NCBI GenBank assembly: GCA_038234045.1
Contig: JBBSUX010000030.1
Location: 1-19,495 of the forward strand
Direction: 5' to 3'
DNA from: JBBSUX01 sp038234045
GTDB taxonomy: Bacteria > Pseudomonadota > Gammaproteobacteria > Burkholderiales > Burkholderiaceae_C
DNA: 19,495 nucleotides
Both the position numbers and the translations under genes were made by a program. Position 1 is the first letter of the stretch; every line of letters starts with the position of its first letter. Under the pieces are notes generated by a model. It searched no databases. It worked only from the letters and a program-made list of their open reading frames with translations, and was not told the DNA's origin. Below are positions 1-6,467 of the stretch, in pieces.

Positions 1-149
1 AGCTCCGCCAGGCGCTTGCTGATGGCAGACGCGGCGATGAACTCACGCTCTGCCGCACGACCAATACTGCCCGACTCGCACACAGCCACGAACAGCTGGA
101 GCGATGTCAGGTCGATGCGGCGGGCAAAACTGCGTTCGGAGTTCTTCAT
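1..149 (-). CDS. LysR-family transcriptional regulator, N-terminus (partial)
   Basis: The minus strand reads from an ATG at 149 to the window edge, giving 49 residues and no stop. The peptide has the LysR winged-helix signature: LTSLQLFVAVCESGSIGRAA, followed by a recognition-helix segment ending ASAISKRLAEL. In LysR regulators this segment binds DNA, and a C-terminal periplasmic-binding-like domain senses a ligand; that part lies outside the window. An 11-residue leader precedes the helix, slightly longer than usual, so a later start cannot be excluded. No clear Shine-Dalgarno is visible. The target and effector cannot be told from this fragment. It lies downstream of dnaJ on the same strand, separated by 213 bp that include a hairpin repeat, so it is probably a separate unit. 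Confidence 0.82.
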   Translation of the reverse strand, partial: MKNSERSFARRIDLTSLQLFVAVCESGSIGRAAEREFIAASAISKRLAE

Positions 150-320
150 CGGGGCAAAAGTCTTCTCGAAAAGAGAAGCTGACCGATATTTTGCTACCGA
201 AGGGATTAATCAGCCATCGCGAACCGCGTTGGCTCGCGGGCTGATCGGTGAAGTCGCACCTGAAAACTACTACCTTTTCTGGAAGAAACTTTGAATCAAA
301 TAGCAATTCAACGCATACGA

Positions 321-354
321 AGCGGACGCTATTAGCTTTCGTTTCAATAGCAAA
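321..354 (+). repeat. Intergenic hairpin repeat, copy A
   Basis: The arms GCTATT (328-333) and AATAGC (346-351) enclose a 12-nt loop that begins AGCT. Positions 321-337, AGCGGACGCTATTAGCT, match 16 of 17 bases at 10664-10680. The element lies 11 nt beyond the dnaJ stop codon. Copies B and C share the architecture. It may be a 3'-end mRNA structure or a dispersed repeat; function is inferred only. Confidence 0.6.
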
Positions 355-362
355 AGAGCTTG

Positions 363-1514
363 TCAGGACGTGAATAGGTTTTTCAACCGATCCGTCCAGC
401 TATCGCTCGAAGGGGAATGCTTGCCGCCGCCCTTTTGCAGGGATTCTTCCAGTTCGCGCAGCAGTTTGCGCTGGTGTTCGGTGAGCTTGACCGGCGTCTC
501 TACTGCAATGTGGCAATACAGGTCGCCCGGATAGCTCGCGCGTACACCCTTGATGCCCTTGCCGCGCAGGCGAAACTGCTTGCCAGCTTGCGTGCCCTCG
601 GGAATGTCGATGGCAGCCTTGCCAGCCAAGGTCGGTACGTCGATCTCGCCGCCCAGCGCTGCGGTAATAAAGCTCACCGGCACTTGGCAGTGCAGATCGT
701 CGCCATCACGCTCGAAGATGTCGTGTTTTTTGACGCGCAGTTCGATGTACAGGTCACCGGCTGGCCCGCCGTTGGTACCGGGCTCGCCGTTACCCACGCT
801 GCGAATGCGCATGCCGTCGTCCACGCCAGACGGAATCTTCACTTCCAGCGTTTTCTGCTTCTTGATCTGGCCCTTGCCCTGGCACGCACTGCAAGGCTCC
901 GGAATGATGCGGCCAGTACCGCGGCAGGTTGGGCAGGTTTGCTGCACGCTGAAGAAGCCTTGGCGCATCTGCACGCTGCCCTGACCGGCACAGGTTGGAC
1001 AGGTTTTTGCGCTGGTGCCGACCTTGGCACCGCTGCCGTGACAAATATCGCAGTTCTCCCAACTCGGGATGCGGATCTGGGCTTCCTTGCCGTGGGCCGC
1101 TTCATCGAGCGTGATTTCCATCGCATAGCTGAGATCGCCGCCGCGGAAAACCTGGCGTCCGCCCGCGGCGCCCCCGGCACGTCCGCGCTGCTGGCCAAAC
1201 ATATCGCCGAAGATGTCGCCAAACGCTTCGGCAAAGCCGCCGCCAGCAAAACCTTCTGCACCCGGTCCGCGCATGTTCGGATCGACGCCTGCGTGACCAT
1301 ATTGGTCGTAGGCCGCCCGCTTTTGCGGGTCGGAAAGCATCTCGTAGGCTTCCTTGGCCTCCTTGAACCGCACCTCGGCGTCCTTGCTTGCGTCGCCCTG
1401 GTTACGGTCGGGGTGATGCTTCATTGCCATCTTGCGATAGGACTTCTTGATGTCCTCATCGCTGGCATTCTTGGCAACGCCAAGAGTTTCGTAGTAGTCG
1501 CGTTTGGTCGCCAT
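363..1514 (-). CDS. dnaJ: DnaJ, Hsp40 co-chaperone
   Basis: This 383-residue protein is a full-length type I DnaJ. Residues 1-70 form the J domain with the HPD motif at 34-36, which stimulates DnaK ATPase. A Gly/Phe-rich stretch covers about 80-125. Four CXXCXGXG zinc repeats begin at Cys155, 172, 194 and 208, holding two zinc ions for substrate binding. The C-terminal substrate-binding domains follow. In the cytoplasm it delivers unfolded clients to DnaK. It lies 118 bp downstream of dnaK on the same strand, with a strong hairpin in between. The start is supported by the conserved KRDYYETLGV opening and a GGAA motif 5 nt upstream. Expression probably depends on the heat-shock promoter before grpE. 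Nothing is missing from the protein. Confidence 0.98.
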   Translation of the reverse strand: MATKRDYYETLGVAKNASDEDIKKSYRKMAMKHHPDRNQGDASKDAEVRFKEAKEAYEMLSDPQKRAAYDQYGHAGVDPNMRGPGAEGFAGGGFAEAFGDIFGDMFGQQRGRAGGAAGGRQVFRGGDLSYAMEITLDEAAHGKEAQIRIPSWENCDICHGSGAKVGTSAKTCPTCAGQGSVQMRQGFFSVQQTCPTCRGTGRIIPEPCSACQGKGQIKKQKTLEVKIPSGVDDGMRIRSVGNGEPGTNGGPAGDLYIELRVKKHDIFERDGDDLHCQVPVSFITAALGGEIDVPTLAGKAAIDIPEGTQAGKQFRLRGKGIKGVRASYPGDLYCHIAVETPVKLTEHQRKLLRELEESLQKGGGKHSPSSDSWTDRLKNLFTS

Positions 1515-1570
1515 CAGCGTTCCGTTTGATCGTTATCAGCGCCGGTGCCTGCGGCCCGGCCAGAAAAGCA

Positions 1571-1606
1571 GTCCGGCCGACATGGATCGCTCCATGCCGG
1601 CCGGAC
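1571..1606 (-). repeat. Long hairpin between dnaK and dnaJ
   Basis: GTCCGGCCG (1571-1579) pairs with CGGCCGGAC (1598-1606); after one A/C mismatch, CATGGA (1581-1586) pairs with TCCATG (1591-1596) around the 4-nt loop TCGC. That is 15 of 16 possible pairs. It starts 26 nt after the dnaK stop. On the minus strand it is followed by a short mixed T-rich run (TGCTTTTCT), not a clean U-tract. A third CGGCCG at 1606-1611 could form a competing pairing. It may be a partial terminator or an mRNA-stability element that sets the dnaK:dnaJ ratio; this is inferred. Confidence 0.7.
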
Positions 1607-1632
1607 GGCCGTGCGTCGTCAGAAACGTCGCA

Positions 1633-3597
1633 TCAGCCCTTCTTCACTTCTTTCACTTCGGCATCGACGACGTTGTCGTCGGCCGGGCCGGTGGAGGTGC
1701 GGGTTTGCTGCTCGCCTGCATCACCACCTTCAGCCCCACCGCCCATACCCGCTCCAGCGGCCCCGGCAGCGGCTTGCTCTGCCGCATACATCTTCTCGCC
1801 GAGCTTCTGGCTGGCGGTCATGAGGGCAGTCGTCTTTTCGTCGATCGATGCCTTGTCTTCGCCCTTGAGTGCTTCTTCCAGCGATGCCATGGCGGTCTCG
1901 ATCGCCTCCTTCTCAGCAGCATCGAGCTTGTCGCCATGCTCGCCCATATTCTTCTTCGTGCTGTGCACCGCAGCTTCACCCTGATTGCGAGCCTTCACGA
2001 TGTCGAGCTTCTTCTTGTCGTCAGCGGCATTGAGTTCGGCATCCTTCACCATCTTCTGGATCTCGTCCTCGGACAAGCCCGAGTTGGCCTTGATGGTGAT
2101 CTTGTTTTCCTTGCCAGTGCCCTTGTCCTTGGCGCCCACGTGCAGGATGCCGTTGGCGTCAATGTCGAAGCTCACTTCGATCTGCGGCGTGCCACGGGCC
2201 GACGGCGGGATGCCTTCGAGGTTGAATTCGCCCAGCAGCTTGTTGGCGGTCGCCAACTCGCGCTCACCCTGGAACACCTTGATTGTCACCGCGGGCTGAT
2301 TGTCGTCAGCGGTGGAGAAGGTCTGCGCGAACTTCGTCGGAATCGTCGTGTTCTTGGTGATCATCTTCGTCATCACGCCGCCGAGCGTTTCGATGCCAAG
2401 CGACAGCGGTGTCACGTCAAGCAGCAGAACGTCCTTGCGGTCACCGGAAAGCACCTGACCCTGGATGGCGGCGCCGACAGCAACGGCTTCATCGGGGTTC
2501 ACGTCCTTGCGTGGCTCCTTGCCGAAGAATTCCTTGACCTTTTCCTGCACCTTGGGCATCCGGCTCATACCGCCGACCAGGATTACGTCGCTGATGTCGC
2601 TCACGCTGATGCCGGCATCCTTGATGGCGGTGCGGCACGGCGCGATCGTGCGTTCGACCAGCTCGTCGACCAGGCTTTCCAGCTTGGCGCGCGTGAGCTT
2701 GATGTTCAGGTGCTTTGGGCCGGAAGCATCTGCCGTGATGTACGGAAGGTTGATGTCGGTCTGCGCGCTGCTCGACAGTTCAATCTTGGCTTTTTCGGCG
2801 GCTTCTTTCAGGCGCTGCAAAGCCAGCACGTCCTTGCCCAGATCGACGCCTTGGTCCTTCTTGAACTCGGAAATGATGTAGTCGATGATGCGTTGGTCGA
2901 AGTCTTCACCGCCCAGGAACGTATCGCCGTTGGTAGAGAGCACTTCAAACTGCTTCTCGCCATCGACATCAGCAATTTCGATGATCGAGACGTCAAAAGT
3001 GCCGCCGCCCAGGTCGTAGACAGCGATCTTGCGGTCGCCCTTTTCCTTCTTGTCGAGGCCGAAAGCCAGTGCGGCGGCGGTCGGCTCGTTGATGATGCGT
3101 TTGACATCCAGTCCAGCGATGCGGCCGGCATCCTTGGTCGCCTGGCGCTGAGCATCGTTGAAATACGCAGGCACGGTGATGACTGCTTCGGTCACAGGCT
3201 CGCCCAAGTAATCCTCGGCCGTCTTCTTCATCTTGCGCAGGATGTCCGCGCTGACCTCTTGGGGCGACTTCTTCGCGCCGCGCACCTCTACCCACGCATC
3301 GCCGTTTTCGGCTTTGGCGATCGTGAAAGGCATCAGGTCGATGTCTTTTTGCACCTCCTTCTCGTCGAACTTGCGGCCGATCAAACGCTTGATGGCGTAG
3401 AGCGTGTTCTTCGGATTGGTCACCGCTTGGCGTTTGGCCGAAGCGCCGACGAGGATGTCGCCGCCATCCTGATAGGCAATGATCGATGGCGTGGTGCGTG
3501 CGCCTTCAGAGTTTTCAATCACCTTGGTGGTGTTGCCCTCCATGATCGCCACGCAGGAATTGGTGGTGCCGAGGTCGATGCCGATGATTCTTCCCAT
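1633..3597 (-). CDS. dnaK: DnaK, Hsp70 chaperone
   Basis: This 654-residue protein is a complete Hsp70. It opens with MGRIIGIDLGTTNSC, the phosphate-1 motif of the actin-like ATPase fold. VYDLGGGTFDVSI is phosphate-2 and ILVGGMSRMPKVQ is the adenosine motif. The linker DVLLLDVTPLSLG leads into the substrate-binding beta domain and helical lid, and the C-terminus is Gly-rich then acidic (VVDAEVKEVKKG). It refolds clients in ATP-driven cycles with DnaJ and GrpE in the cytoplasm. The start is fixed by the family N-terminus and by AGGAG about 7 nt upstream on the minus strand. The 122-bp gap to grpE has a weaker heat-shock-like promoter. A long open frame antisense to this gene is a codon-bias shadow. 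Confidence 0.99.
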   Translation of the reverse strand: MGRIIGIDLGTTNSCVAIMEGNTTKVIENSEGARTTPSIIAYQDGGDILVGASAKRQAVTNPKNTLYAIKRLIGRKFDEKEVQKDIDLMPFTIAKAENGDAWVEVRGAKKSPQEVSADILRKMKKTAEDYLGEPVTEAVITVPAYFNDAQRQATKDAGRIAGLDVKRIINEPTAAALAFGLDKKEKGDRKIAVYDLGGGTFDVSIIEIADVDGEKQFEVLSTNGDTFLGGEDFDQRIIDYIISEFKKDQGVDLGKDVLALQRLKEAAEKAKIELSSSAQTDINLPYITADASGPKHLNIKLTRAKLESLVDELVERTIAPCRTAIKDAGISVSDISDVILVGGMSRMPKVQEKVKEFFGKEPRKDVNPDEAVAVGAAIQGQVLSGDRKDVLLLDVTPLSLGIETLGGVMTKMITKNTTIPTKFAQTFSTADDNQPAVTIKVFQGERELATANKLLGEFNLEGIPPSARGTPQIEVSFDIDANGILHVGAKDKGTGKENKITIKANSGLSEDEIQKMVKDAELNAADDKKKLDIVKARNQGEAAVHSTKKNMGEHGDKLDAAEKEAIETAMASLEEALKGEDKASIDEKTTALMTASQKLGEKMYAAEQAAAGAAGAGMGGGAEGGDAGEQQTRTSTGPADDNVVDAEVKEVKKG

Positions 3598-3648
3598 GTT
3601 CTTTCTCCTGAGATCTAAAAATTTGAAATTTGGTTGAGATTGCTAGTG

Positions 3649-3676
3649 ACTTGCGGATAACTTCGCTTGATTCAAG
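3649..3676 (-). promoter_or_regulatory. Possible secondary sigma-32 promoter before dnaK
   Basis: On the minus strand CTTGAAT (3676-3670), one base off the -35 consensus CTTGAAA, is followed after 13 nt by CCGCAAGT (3656-3649), which matches 5 of 8 bases of the -10 CCCCATTT. The 13-nt spacing equals that of the stronger site before grpE. The -10 match is weak, so this is tentative. The -35 lies within the palindrome CTTGAATCAAG. Confidence 0.3.
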
Positions 3677-3719
3677 AGCCGATTTGCAGCCGATGGGCTT
3701 AGGATCCGGTCACGAGCAA

Positions 3720-4277
3720 TCATTTCGGGGCTGTGACGGTTACCAGAGCGGGTCGCAGAACACGGTCGCTGATTAAGTAGCCTTTTTGCAGAACAGTGAC
3801 CACCGTATTGGCTTCCTGATCGGCGGGCACCATGCTGATGGCCTGATGCTGATGGGGATCGAACGACGCACCCGCTGCGGGATCGATCGCGATCACCTTG
3901 TTGCGCTCAAGGGCTGCCAGTAACTGGCGGCGGGTGGCTTCGACGCCTTCGCGCAGCTGCGCAGGGGTTGCTTCTTTCACAGCGAGCGCGGCATCAAGAC
4001 TGTCGGTAACTGGGAGCAGGCTTTCAGCAAAACTCTCGATTCCAAACTTTCGGGCTTTGGAAATATCCTCTTCCGCACGGCGGCGGGCATTCTCGGCTTC
4101 GGCCTTCGCTCGAAGAAACTGATCGGCAAGATCAGCGCTCTTGGCCTGCAGAGCAACAAGTTCGCCTTGAGCTTGCGCCAATGCATCGCCGGCATGGGCG
4201 TGCATAGCCGCTTCGATTTCTTCAGGCCGGGCATCGCCGGGCATGGGGGGGAAAGCGGAAGAGTGCTGATCGGACAT
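3720..4277 (-). CDS. grpE: GrpE, nucleotide exchange factor for DnaK
   Basis: This 185-residue protein has the GrpE layout: a variable N-terminus, a long coiled-coil from about 35 to 95 (FLRAKAEAENARRRAEEDISKA is split around residues 55-76), and a C-terminal beta domain containing SFDPHQHQAIS and the VLQKGYLISDRVLRPALVTV block that contacts DnaK. It forms a cytoplasmic dimer that releases ADP from DnaK. It is the first gene of grpE-dnaK-dnaJ, behind a good sigma-32 promoter. No clear Shine-Dalgarno precedes the ATG; upstream is a pyrimidine-rich leader of about 43 nt. The start was chosen because it is the first ATG after the promoter and gives a normal length. Confidence 0.96.
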   Translation of the reverse strand: MSDQHSSAFPPMPGDARPEEIEAAMHAHAGDALAQAQGELVALQAKSADLADQFLRAKAEAENARRRAEEDISKARKFGIESFAESLLPVTDSLDAALAVKEATPAQLREGVEATRRQLLAALERNKVIAIDPAAGASFDPHQHQAISMVPADQEANTVVTVLQKGYLISDRVLRPALVTVTAPK

Positions 4278-4328
4278 GCGTTGAGATGAGGTTGAACGTT
4301 AATGGTGGAAAGGAAAGCGACGCGCGTC

Positions 4329-4356
4329 AACTGAGGCGCAATTTCCGCATTTCAAG
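4329..4356 (-). promoter_or_regulatory. Sigma-32 heat-shock promoter of grpE-dnaK-dnaJ
   Basis: On the minus strand CTTGAAA (4356-4350) is a perfect sigma-32 -35 element. After 13 nt comes CCTCAGTT (4336-4329), matching 6 of 8 bases of CCCCATTT. Transcription would start near 4320, leaving a leader of about 43 nt before grpE. Placement upstream of the chaperone genes supports it strongly. No complete CIRCE (HrcA) operator was found nearby. Confidence 0.75.
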
Positions 4357-4379
4357 ACCCTTGTGTTGGCTGACCAGAT

Positions 4380-4400
4380 GGAGCGCCTGAAAAGCGCTCC
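4380..4400. repeat. Inverted repeat in the grpE-rpsF divergent region
   Basis: GGAGCGC (4380-4386) and GCGCTCC (4394-4400) form a perfect 7-bp inverted repeat around CTGAAAA. It lies 24 bp upstream of the grpE -35 element. No T-run follows on either strand, so it is not a simple terminator. A smaller palindrome, ATTCC-TATAT-GGAAT, follows at 4419-4433. Either could be an operator for the divergent promoters. The rest of 4278-4660 has no gene I can support. Confidence 0.45.
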
Positions 4401-4525
4401 GCAAGTGACAGCCTTACTATTCCTATATGGAATCCCCCGAGAGAATTGCAAGCGTCCCAATCGCCGACGGCTGGCATCGGGCGACTCCCTCAGTAGATCA
4501 GCACGTCTGACTGACGCCGCTCCAC

Positions 4526-4556
4526 ATGACCTCACCAGGCTTAAGCGAGCTATAAT
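4526..4556 (+). promoter_or_regulatory. Sigma-70 promoter of the rpsF operon
   Basis: TATAAT at 4551-4556 is a perfect -10 hexamer, in GC-rich surroundings and correctly oriented for rpsF. A plausible -35, ATGACC or TGACCT, lies at 4526-4532 with an 18-19 bp spacer; this part is weak. Transcription would start near 4563, giving a leader of roughly 98 nt before the rpsF ATG. Confidence 0.6.
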
Positions 4557-4571
4557 CGCCGGCTTTGCCTT

Positions 4572-4601
4572 GTCGCACCGCTATTAGACGCAGCGGGCGA
4601 C
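4572..4601 (+). promoter_or_regulatory. rpsF leader hairpin, candidate autoregulatory site
   Basis: GTCGC (4572-4576) pairs with GCGAC (4597-4601); after one bulged A, CCGCT (4578-4582) pairs with AGCGG (4592-4596), leaving a 9-nt loop. It would lie within about 10 nt of the mRNA 5' end. A second weak hairpin, CACC (4605-4608) with GGTG (4617-4620), has CCG in its loop. Known rpsF leaders in several bacteria bind an S6:S18 complex through a CCG-containing structure, so an autogenous control role is plausible. I cannot assign the exact motif by eye. Confidence 0.45.
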
Positions 4602-4641
4602 TGTCACCACGCCGCAGGTGCTGTTTTCACCACCTCACGGC

Positions 4642-4650
4642 TTATCCACA
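4642..4650 (+). promoter_or_regulatory. DnaA box (TTATCCACA) before rpsF
   Basis: The nonamer TTATCCACA exactly matches the high-affinity DnaA box. It directly abuts the AGGAG Shine-Dalgarno (4651-4655) of rpsF. A single 9-mer can arise by chance in a window this size, so binding is only possible. It is of interest because the downstream genes include priB and dnaB. Confidence 0.3.
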
Positions 4651-4660
4651 AGGAGAGTCC

Positions 4661-5107
4661 ATGCGTCACTATGAAATTATCTTGCTGATCCACCCGGATC
4701 AGAGCGAGCAGGTTCCTGCAATGCTCGAGCGCTACAAAGGCATGATCACCGCTGGCGGCGGCAAGATCCATCGGGTGGAAGACTGGGGTCGCCGTCAATT
4801 GGCTTACCTGATCAACAAGCTCGCCAAGGCGCATTACATCTGCATCAATATCGAGGCTGATCAGCCTGTGATGGCCGAACTCGAACATGCGTTCAAGTTC
4901 AACGATGCTGTCCTGCGTCATCTGACGGTGCTGCGCACCAAGGCCGATACCGGCCCATCTTCGATGATGAAGACGGTCGAGCGCGAAGAAGCGCGCAAGG
5001 TGCAGCAAGCTGAATTCGCTGCATCCGGCGAACGCGGTGAGCGTGGCGATCGTGGAGATCGCGGCGGTGACCGTGGCGATCGGGGTGGCGACCGTGCCCC
5101 CCGTTGA
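4661..5107 (+). CDS. rpsF: 30S ribosomal protein S6
   Basis: The protein is 148 residues and begins MRHYEIILLIHPDQSEQV, the S6 family start; the core ends near residue 100. S6 pairs with S18 on the platform of the 30S subunit. An upstream ATG at 4565 is in frame, but it would add an unrelated 32-residue leader and lie inside the leader hairpin, so the ATG at 4661 with AGGAG 5 nt upstream is preferred. The last 28 or so residues are a low-complexity tail built from Gly-Asp-Arg and Gly-Glu-Arg units ending in DRAPR. This differs from the glutamate tail that RimK extends in E. coli. It is the first gene of rpsF-priB-rpsR-rplI. Confidence 0.97.
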   Translation: MRHYEIILLIHPDQSEQVPAMLERYKGMITAGGGKIHRVEDWGRRQLAYLINKLAKAHYICINIEADQPVMAELEHAFKFNDAVLRHLTVLRTKADTGPSSMMKTVEREEARKVQQAEFAASGERGERGDRGDRGGDRGDRGGDRAPR

Positions 5108-5142
5108 TGCTGCGGTTTGCTTGATGTGATAGCTGCCAAGGA

Positions 5143-5460
5143 GTGACCAGAAACCGCGTTGAATTGAGCGCTGTTATCGCCGAAGTGAAGTCCCTGCGCT
5201 TTACGCCTGCCGGTCTACCGGCTCTGGATCTGCTGCTCGATCACGAGTCGTCCGTTCAGGAAGCGGGGATTGAGCGGAATGTGAAAGCTGCCGTGAAAGC
5301 GGTGGCTTTTGGTGCGATGGCAGAGCGGCTTGCACGCCAGCCCTTGGGTAGCACGTGGGTTTTTAGCGGTTTTCTTGGTGCGGCCCGCAATGCCAAGGGC
5401 GTTGCTCTTCACATTCAGGCATTCGAGGCGATTCACCCCGAACCGAATCCGTCAAATTAA
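5143..5460 (+). CDS. priB: Primosomal replication protein N (PriB)
   Basis: This 105-residue protein is a single OB fold, as usual for PriB, which binds ssDNA and bridges PriA to DnaT or other factors during replication restart. Family features visible are RVELSAVIAEV, the LRFTPAGLPALDLLLDHES block, VKAVAFGAMAERLA and the C-terminal LHIQAFEAI strand. The start is odd. GTG at 5143 is the only in-frame start codon after the previous stop, but it overlaps the AAGGAG (5138-5143) instead of following it. Relatives usually begin at the codon here read as AGA (5149), which is 5 nt past the AGGAG. TTG at 5164 is an alternative that would remove conserved residues. The gene lies between rpsF and rpsR, the usual place. 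Confidence 0.92.
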   Translation: MTRNRVELSAVIAEVKSLRFTPAGLPALDLLLDHESSVQEAGIERNVKAAVKAVAFGAMAERLARQPLGSTWVFSGFLGAARNAKGVALHIQAFEAIHPEPNPSN

Positions 5461-5490
5461 TTTTTCAAATATTCCGGAAGCCTTTCATCC

Positions 5491-5775
5491 ATGCCAGCCT
5501 TCAAGAAATTTAACAAGGACAAGCGTCCTAAGCGCAACACGCAGTCACTGCTGTTCAAGCGCAAGCGCTTCTGCCGCTTTACCGTCGCCGGTGTCGAGGA
5601 GATCGACTACAAAGATGTCGATACCTTGCGCGACTTCATCGGTGAAACCGGCAAGATCGTCCCAGCCCGGCTGACTGGCACCCGTGCCATCTATCAGCGT
5701 CAGCTCAACACCGCCATCAAGCGCGCGCGCTTCCTGGCCCTGGTCCCGTACAGCGACCAGCACAAGTCCAATTAA
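5491..5775 (+). CDS. rpsR: 30S ribosomal protein S18
   Basis: This 94-residue basic protein carries the S18 core: FCRFTVAGVEEIDYKDVDTL, then LRDFIGETGKIVPARLTGT and the RQLNTAIKRARFLALVPY C-terminus. It binds the 30S platform as a partner of S6, which is encoded two genes upstream. The ATG is preceded by GGAAG at about 5475, at long spacing. It lies 30 bp after priB and 12 bp before rplI. A Cys near residue 28, common in S18, is present. Confidence 0.98.
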   Translation: MPAFKKFNKDKRPKRNTQSLLFKRKRFCRFTVAGVEEIDYKDVDTLRDFIGETGKIVPARLTGTRAIYQRQLNTAIKRARFLALVPYSDQHKSN

Positions 5776-5787
5776 GGAGCCCCTGTC

Positions 5788-6240
5788 ATGCAAATCATTC
5801 TGCTAGACAAGGTCGTGAACCTTGGAAATCTCGGCGAAATCGTCAGGGTCAAGGACGGATTCGCCCGCAACTTTCTGATTCCGCAAGGCCGCGCCCGTCG
5901 TGCCACCGCTTCGGCCAAGGCCGAGTTCGAAGCCAAGCGCGCCGAACTCGAAAAGGCGGCTGCTGCCAAGCTGGCATCTTCACAAGCCGAAGGCGAAAAA
6001 CTGGCGGGTTCAACCGTCAAGCTGACGCAAAAGGCGGGCGTCGACGGCCGTCTGTTCGGCTCCGTGACCAACCAGGACGTAACCGATGAGCTGAACAAGC
6101 TCGGCTACAAGTTGGTCAAGTCGCAAGTCAAGTTGCCCAACGGCCCGATCAAGGTCGTGAGCGACACCACCGCGAGCGTGCAATTGCACACCGATGTGAC
6201 GGTTGAAATCACCGTTCAGGTGTTCGGCGAAACTGCCTGA
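5788..6240 (+). CDS. rplI: 50S ribosomal protein L9
   Basis: This 150-residue protein has the normal L9 length and form: an N-terminal domain (MQIILLDKVVNLGNLGEIV, then VKDGFARNFLIPQGRA), a long central helix from about 40 to 75, and a C-terminal domain beginning near GVDGRLFGSVT. L9 sits at the base of the L1 stalk on the 50S subunit. AAGGAG lies about 10 nt before the ATG, overlapping the end of rpsR, which suggests coupled translation. It is the last gene before a strong terminator. Confidence 0.98.
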   Translation: MQIILLDKVVNLGNLGEIVRVKDGFARNFLIPQGRARRATASAKAEFEAKRAELEKAAAAKLASSQAEGEKLAGSTVKLTQKAGVDGRLFGSVTNQDVTDELNKLGYKLVKSQVKLPNGPIKVVSDTTASVQLHTDVTVEITVQVFGETA

Positions 6241-6273
6241 TCCGCTTCCCAGCGTTTCCGTGTTTCTTGCAAG

Positions 6274-6300
6274 GCCGCCTTCGGGCGGCTTTTGTTTTTT
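6274..6300 (+). terminator. Rho-independent terminator after rplI
   Basis: GCCGCC (6274-6279) and GGCGGC (6284-6289) close a stable TTCG tetraloop, followed by TTTTGTTTTTT. It begins 34 nt after the rplI stop. It should end the rpsF operon, so dnaB needs its own promoter or read-through. Confidence 0.93.
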
Positions 6301-6308
6301 CTGACTTG

Positions 6309-6325
6309 CCGGAATTCTTTTCCGG
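6309..6325. repeat. Inverted repeat in the dnaB upstream region
   Basis: CCGGAA (6309-6314) and TTCCGG (6320-6325) flank TTCTT. It lies just past the rplI terminator and about 140 bp before dnaB. It could be an operator; no promoter hexamers near it are convincing. Confidence 0.3.
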
Positions 6326-6339
6326 GAGCAATCCCCACT

Positions 6340-6370
6340 CTATCCACCGAAGATCAACCGGTTTTCCACA
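6340..6370 (+). promoter_or_regulatory. Two degenerate DnaA boxes upstream of dnaB
   Basis: TTTTCCACA (6362-6370) differs from TTATCCACA by one base, and CTATCCACC (6340-6348) by two. Both point the same way and start 22 bp apart, about two helical turns. This may be DnaA control of dnaB, but the matches are imperfect. Confidence 0.25.
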
Positions 6371-6467
6371 GACTTGTGCGTGGTGATCTGATGGTGGCGG
6401 CGTAGCATCGACCTTTGCCTTTCTACTGTTTCGGATCTGCCTGTCCGGAAAACTCCCTTTCTTGTTC

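Noticed and set aside
417..1529. 370-codon frame antisense to dnaJ
   Set aside because: The opposite strand carries an intact DnaJ with all zinc motifs.
1504..3618. 704-codon open frame antisense to dnaK
   Set aside because: DnaK on the other strand is full length and conserved. GC-rich codon bias commonly opens the antisense frame of dnaK; the product has no domain I recognise.
4258..4271. Half of a CIRCE-like element (GAGTGCT) near the grpE start
   Set aside because: The inverted partner half at the required spacing is missing, and the bases are inside the grpE coding sequence.
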